Shown here: positions 5,758-6,844 of the stretch, in pieces
Position numbering within the stretch: the first letter of the stretch is position 1
Layout: each line of letters opens with the position of its first letter
Origin: Victivallales bacterium
GTDB taxonomy: Bacteria; Verrucomicrobiota; Lentisphaeria; Victivallales; JAUVCU01
Length of the DNA: 6,844 nt
Reading direction: 5' to 3'
NCBI GenBank assembly: GCA_029934175.1
Contig: JAOZMT010000117.1
Span: 1-6,844, forward strand
The notes under the pieces: generated by a model
What the model saw: only the letters and a program-made list of their open reading frames with translations
Told to the model about the DNA's origin: nothing
The model's database searches: none
Program-made: the position numbers and the translations under genes

Positions 5758-6844
5758 ATGAAAAAGAAAAATTTATTGTTTATCTTTACAGATGAACAAA
5801 GAGCGGATACGCTTAAAGCGTATGGTAGTAAAAATGTAATTATGCCTAATGTTAATGCATTAGCTGAAAAAAGTTATGTGTTTGAGAATTGTTATGTTAC
5901 AAGTCCTGTTTGCACGCCAAGTCGTGCAAGTATAATGAGTGGACTTTATCCAACTGCAACAGGTGCTGATATGAATAATTCTCCTATGACCGTTGATTGT
6001 AAATGTTTCCCTGAATTATTGCCTTGCGATGTCCGCAAAGAATACAAAACAGCGTATCATGGGAAATGGCATTTGGGAGATGAAATATTTGCTCAACATG
6101 GTTTTGATGAATGGGTTGGAATTGAAGATTTTTATACTGACCATTATTCTGATGGACATAGCGAAGATGAAAGAAGTGATTATCATCATTGGTTAGTGGA
6201 AAATGGGTTTAAGGTTGATAATGAAAAAGCAAATAAATTTACTCGTTCAAGAGCTGCATTTATGCCAGAAAGATTTACAAAAGCATCATATCTTGCGGAA
6301 ACCGCAACTGATTTTATTGATAAAAATAAAGATGAACCATTTATTCTTTATGTAAATTATTTAGAGCCACACATGCCGTTTCATGGACCTCTAACAAATG
6401 AATACGACCCAAGTGAAATTGATTTGCCTGAAAACTTTGACCATGATTTATCCGAAGAAGATGTTATGCGTGTTAAACTTTTAGCCGCAGAATTTCAAGC
6501 ACATGGCGAAGGGGTTTATGATTTAAAAAAAGAAGCGGGCTGGAAACAATTAATCGCAGCTTATCGTGGTTTATGCACTCTTGCTGATAAAAGCATTGGT
6601 AAAATTTTGCAATCTCTAAAAGATAATGGTTTAGAAGATGATACAATTATTGTATTTACATCTGACCATGGAGATATGATGGGAAGTCATAAACTTGCTC
6701 ATAAAAGTCTATTCTATAAAGAATGTGCAACAGTTCCATATTTATTACATTTACCTAAGCAGGAGAAGTCTCATCGAGTTGGTGGTTATTCTTCTAATAT
6801 TGATATTGTTCCGACTTTAATGGATGCAATGGGATATGATATTC
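5758..6844 (+). CDS. Sulfatase (formylglycine type), 3' end beyond the window
   Basis: The frame is open from ATG 5758 to the window edge, giving 362 residues. Family members are usually about 450-550 aa, so the C-terminal part is missing. The catalytic motif CTPSRAS has its Cys at residue 52, the residue converted to formylglycine by a maturation enzyme not encoded here. Metal and substrate motifs are present: TDEQ with D12 and Q14, HGKWHLG (101-107), EPHMPFHGP, and TSDHGDMMGSH with D303 and H304. It would hydrolyse a sulfate ester, probably on a carbohydrate or small organic molecule; the substrate cannot be read. The protein starts straight into the first core strand (MKKKNLLFIFTDEQ), so no signal peptide is seen and a cytoplasmic location is likely. 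An AAGG-containing site (about 5745-5750) precedes the start, and the nitroreductase stop is 13 bp upstream. Confidence 0.92.
   Translation, partial: MKKKNLLFIFTDEQRADTLKAYGSKNVIMPNVNALAEKSYVFENCYVTSPVCTPSRASIMSGLYPTATGADMNNSPMTVDCKCFPELLPCDVRKEYKTAYHGKWHLGDEIFAQHGFDEWVGIEDFYTDHYSDGHSEDERSDYHHWLVENGFKVDNEKANKFTRSRAAFMPERFTKASYLAETATDFIDKNKDEPFILYVNYLEPHMPFHGPLTNEYDPSEIDLPENFDHDLSEEDVMRVKLLAAEFQAHGEGVYDLKKEAGWKQLIAAYRGLCTLADKSIGKILQSLKDNGLEDDTIIVFTSDHGDMMGSHKLAHKSLFYKECATVPYLLHLPKQEKSHRVGGYSSNIDIVPTLMDAMGYDI

Noticed and set aside
5993..6196. 67-codon + strand frame
   Set aside because: It is an out-of-frame shadow of the sulfatase, whose catalytic and metal motifs are in the other frame.

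Overview
The window is an AT-rich stretch (about one third G+C by eye) with every gene on the + strand. It holds one complete large exported protein gene, one complete corrinoid-methyltransferase-like gene, one complete nitroreductase gene and the first three quarters of a sulfatase gene. The 1084-aa protein joins an N-terminal methyltransferase-like domain to two arrays of PQQ-type beta-propeller motifs. I know this architecture, including its GHHHRCY, RGSCYIG and CGCY signatures, from Planctomycetota and related PVC bacteria. A URO-D-type methyltransferase and a one-cysteine sulfatase alongside it also suit a PVC organism, perhaps a low-GC Lentisphaerota or Kiritimatiellota-like lineage. This placement is inference from gene families, not proof.

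Layout. Positions 1-293 are non-coding. They hold short AT-rich repeats, a near-consensus sigma70 promoter (TTGACA, 17 bp, TATAAG) and a 15-unit array mixing 8-bp and 7-bp units. Just after the array lies a 20-bp near-copy of the signal-peptide cleavage region of the next gene. Positions 294-3548 encode the propeller protein. Positions 3549-3977 carry no intact large gene. This gap holds a second octamer repeat, a locally GC-rich block of small hairpins, and a 56-codon reading frame that looks like the tail of a decayed gene, possibly a sulfatase. A perfect 10-bp inverted repeat lies inside that frame. Positions 3978-5090 encode the URO-D-like protein. Positions 5105-5154 are a frameshifted copy of the last 18 codons of the propeller gene. 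The nitroreductase (5169-5744) and the sulfatase (5758 to the window edge) follow, 13 bp apart.

Working together. The nitroreductase and sulfatase are almost certainly co-transcribed, and the URO-D gene may belong to the same unit. The sulfatase would remove sulfate esters from an organic substrate. The URO-D-like protein would transfer a methyl group to or from a corrinoid or thiol. The nitroreductase would supply FMN-dependent redox chemistry. The propeller protein would act outside the cytoplasm, probably in binding or sensing. No shared substrate can be read from the sequence.

The most distinctive signal is the gene debris. Fragments matching the start (200-229) and the end (5105-5154) of the propeller gene flank intact genes, and a third gene tail lies at 3792-3962. 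This points to a locus built by paralogue duplication, deletion and decay.
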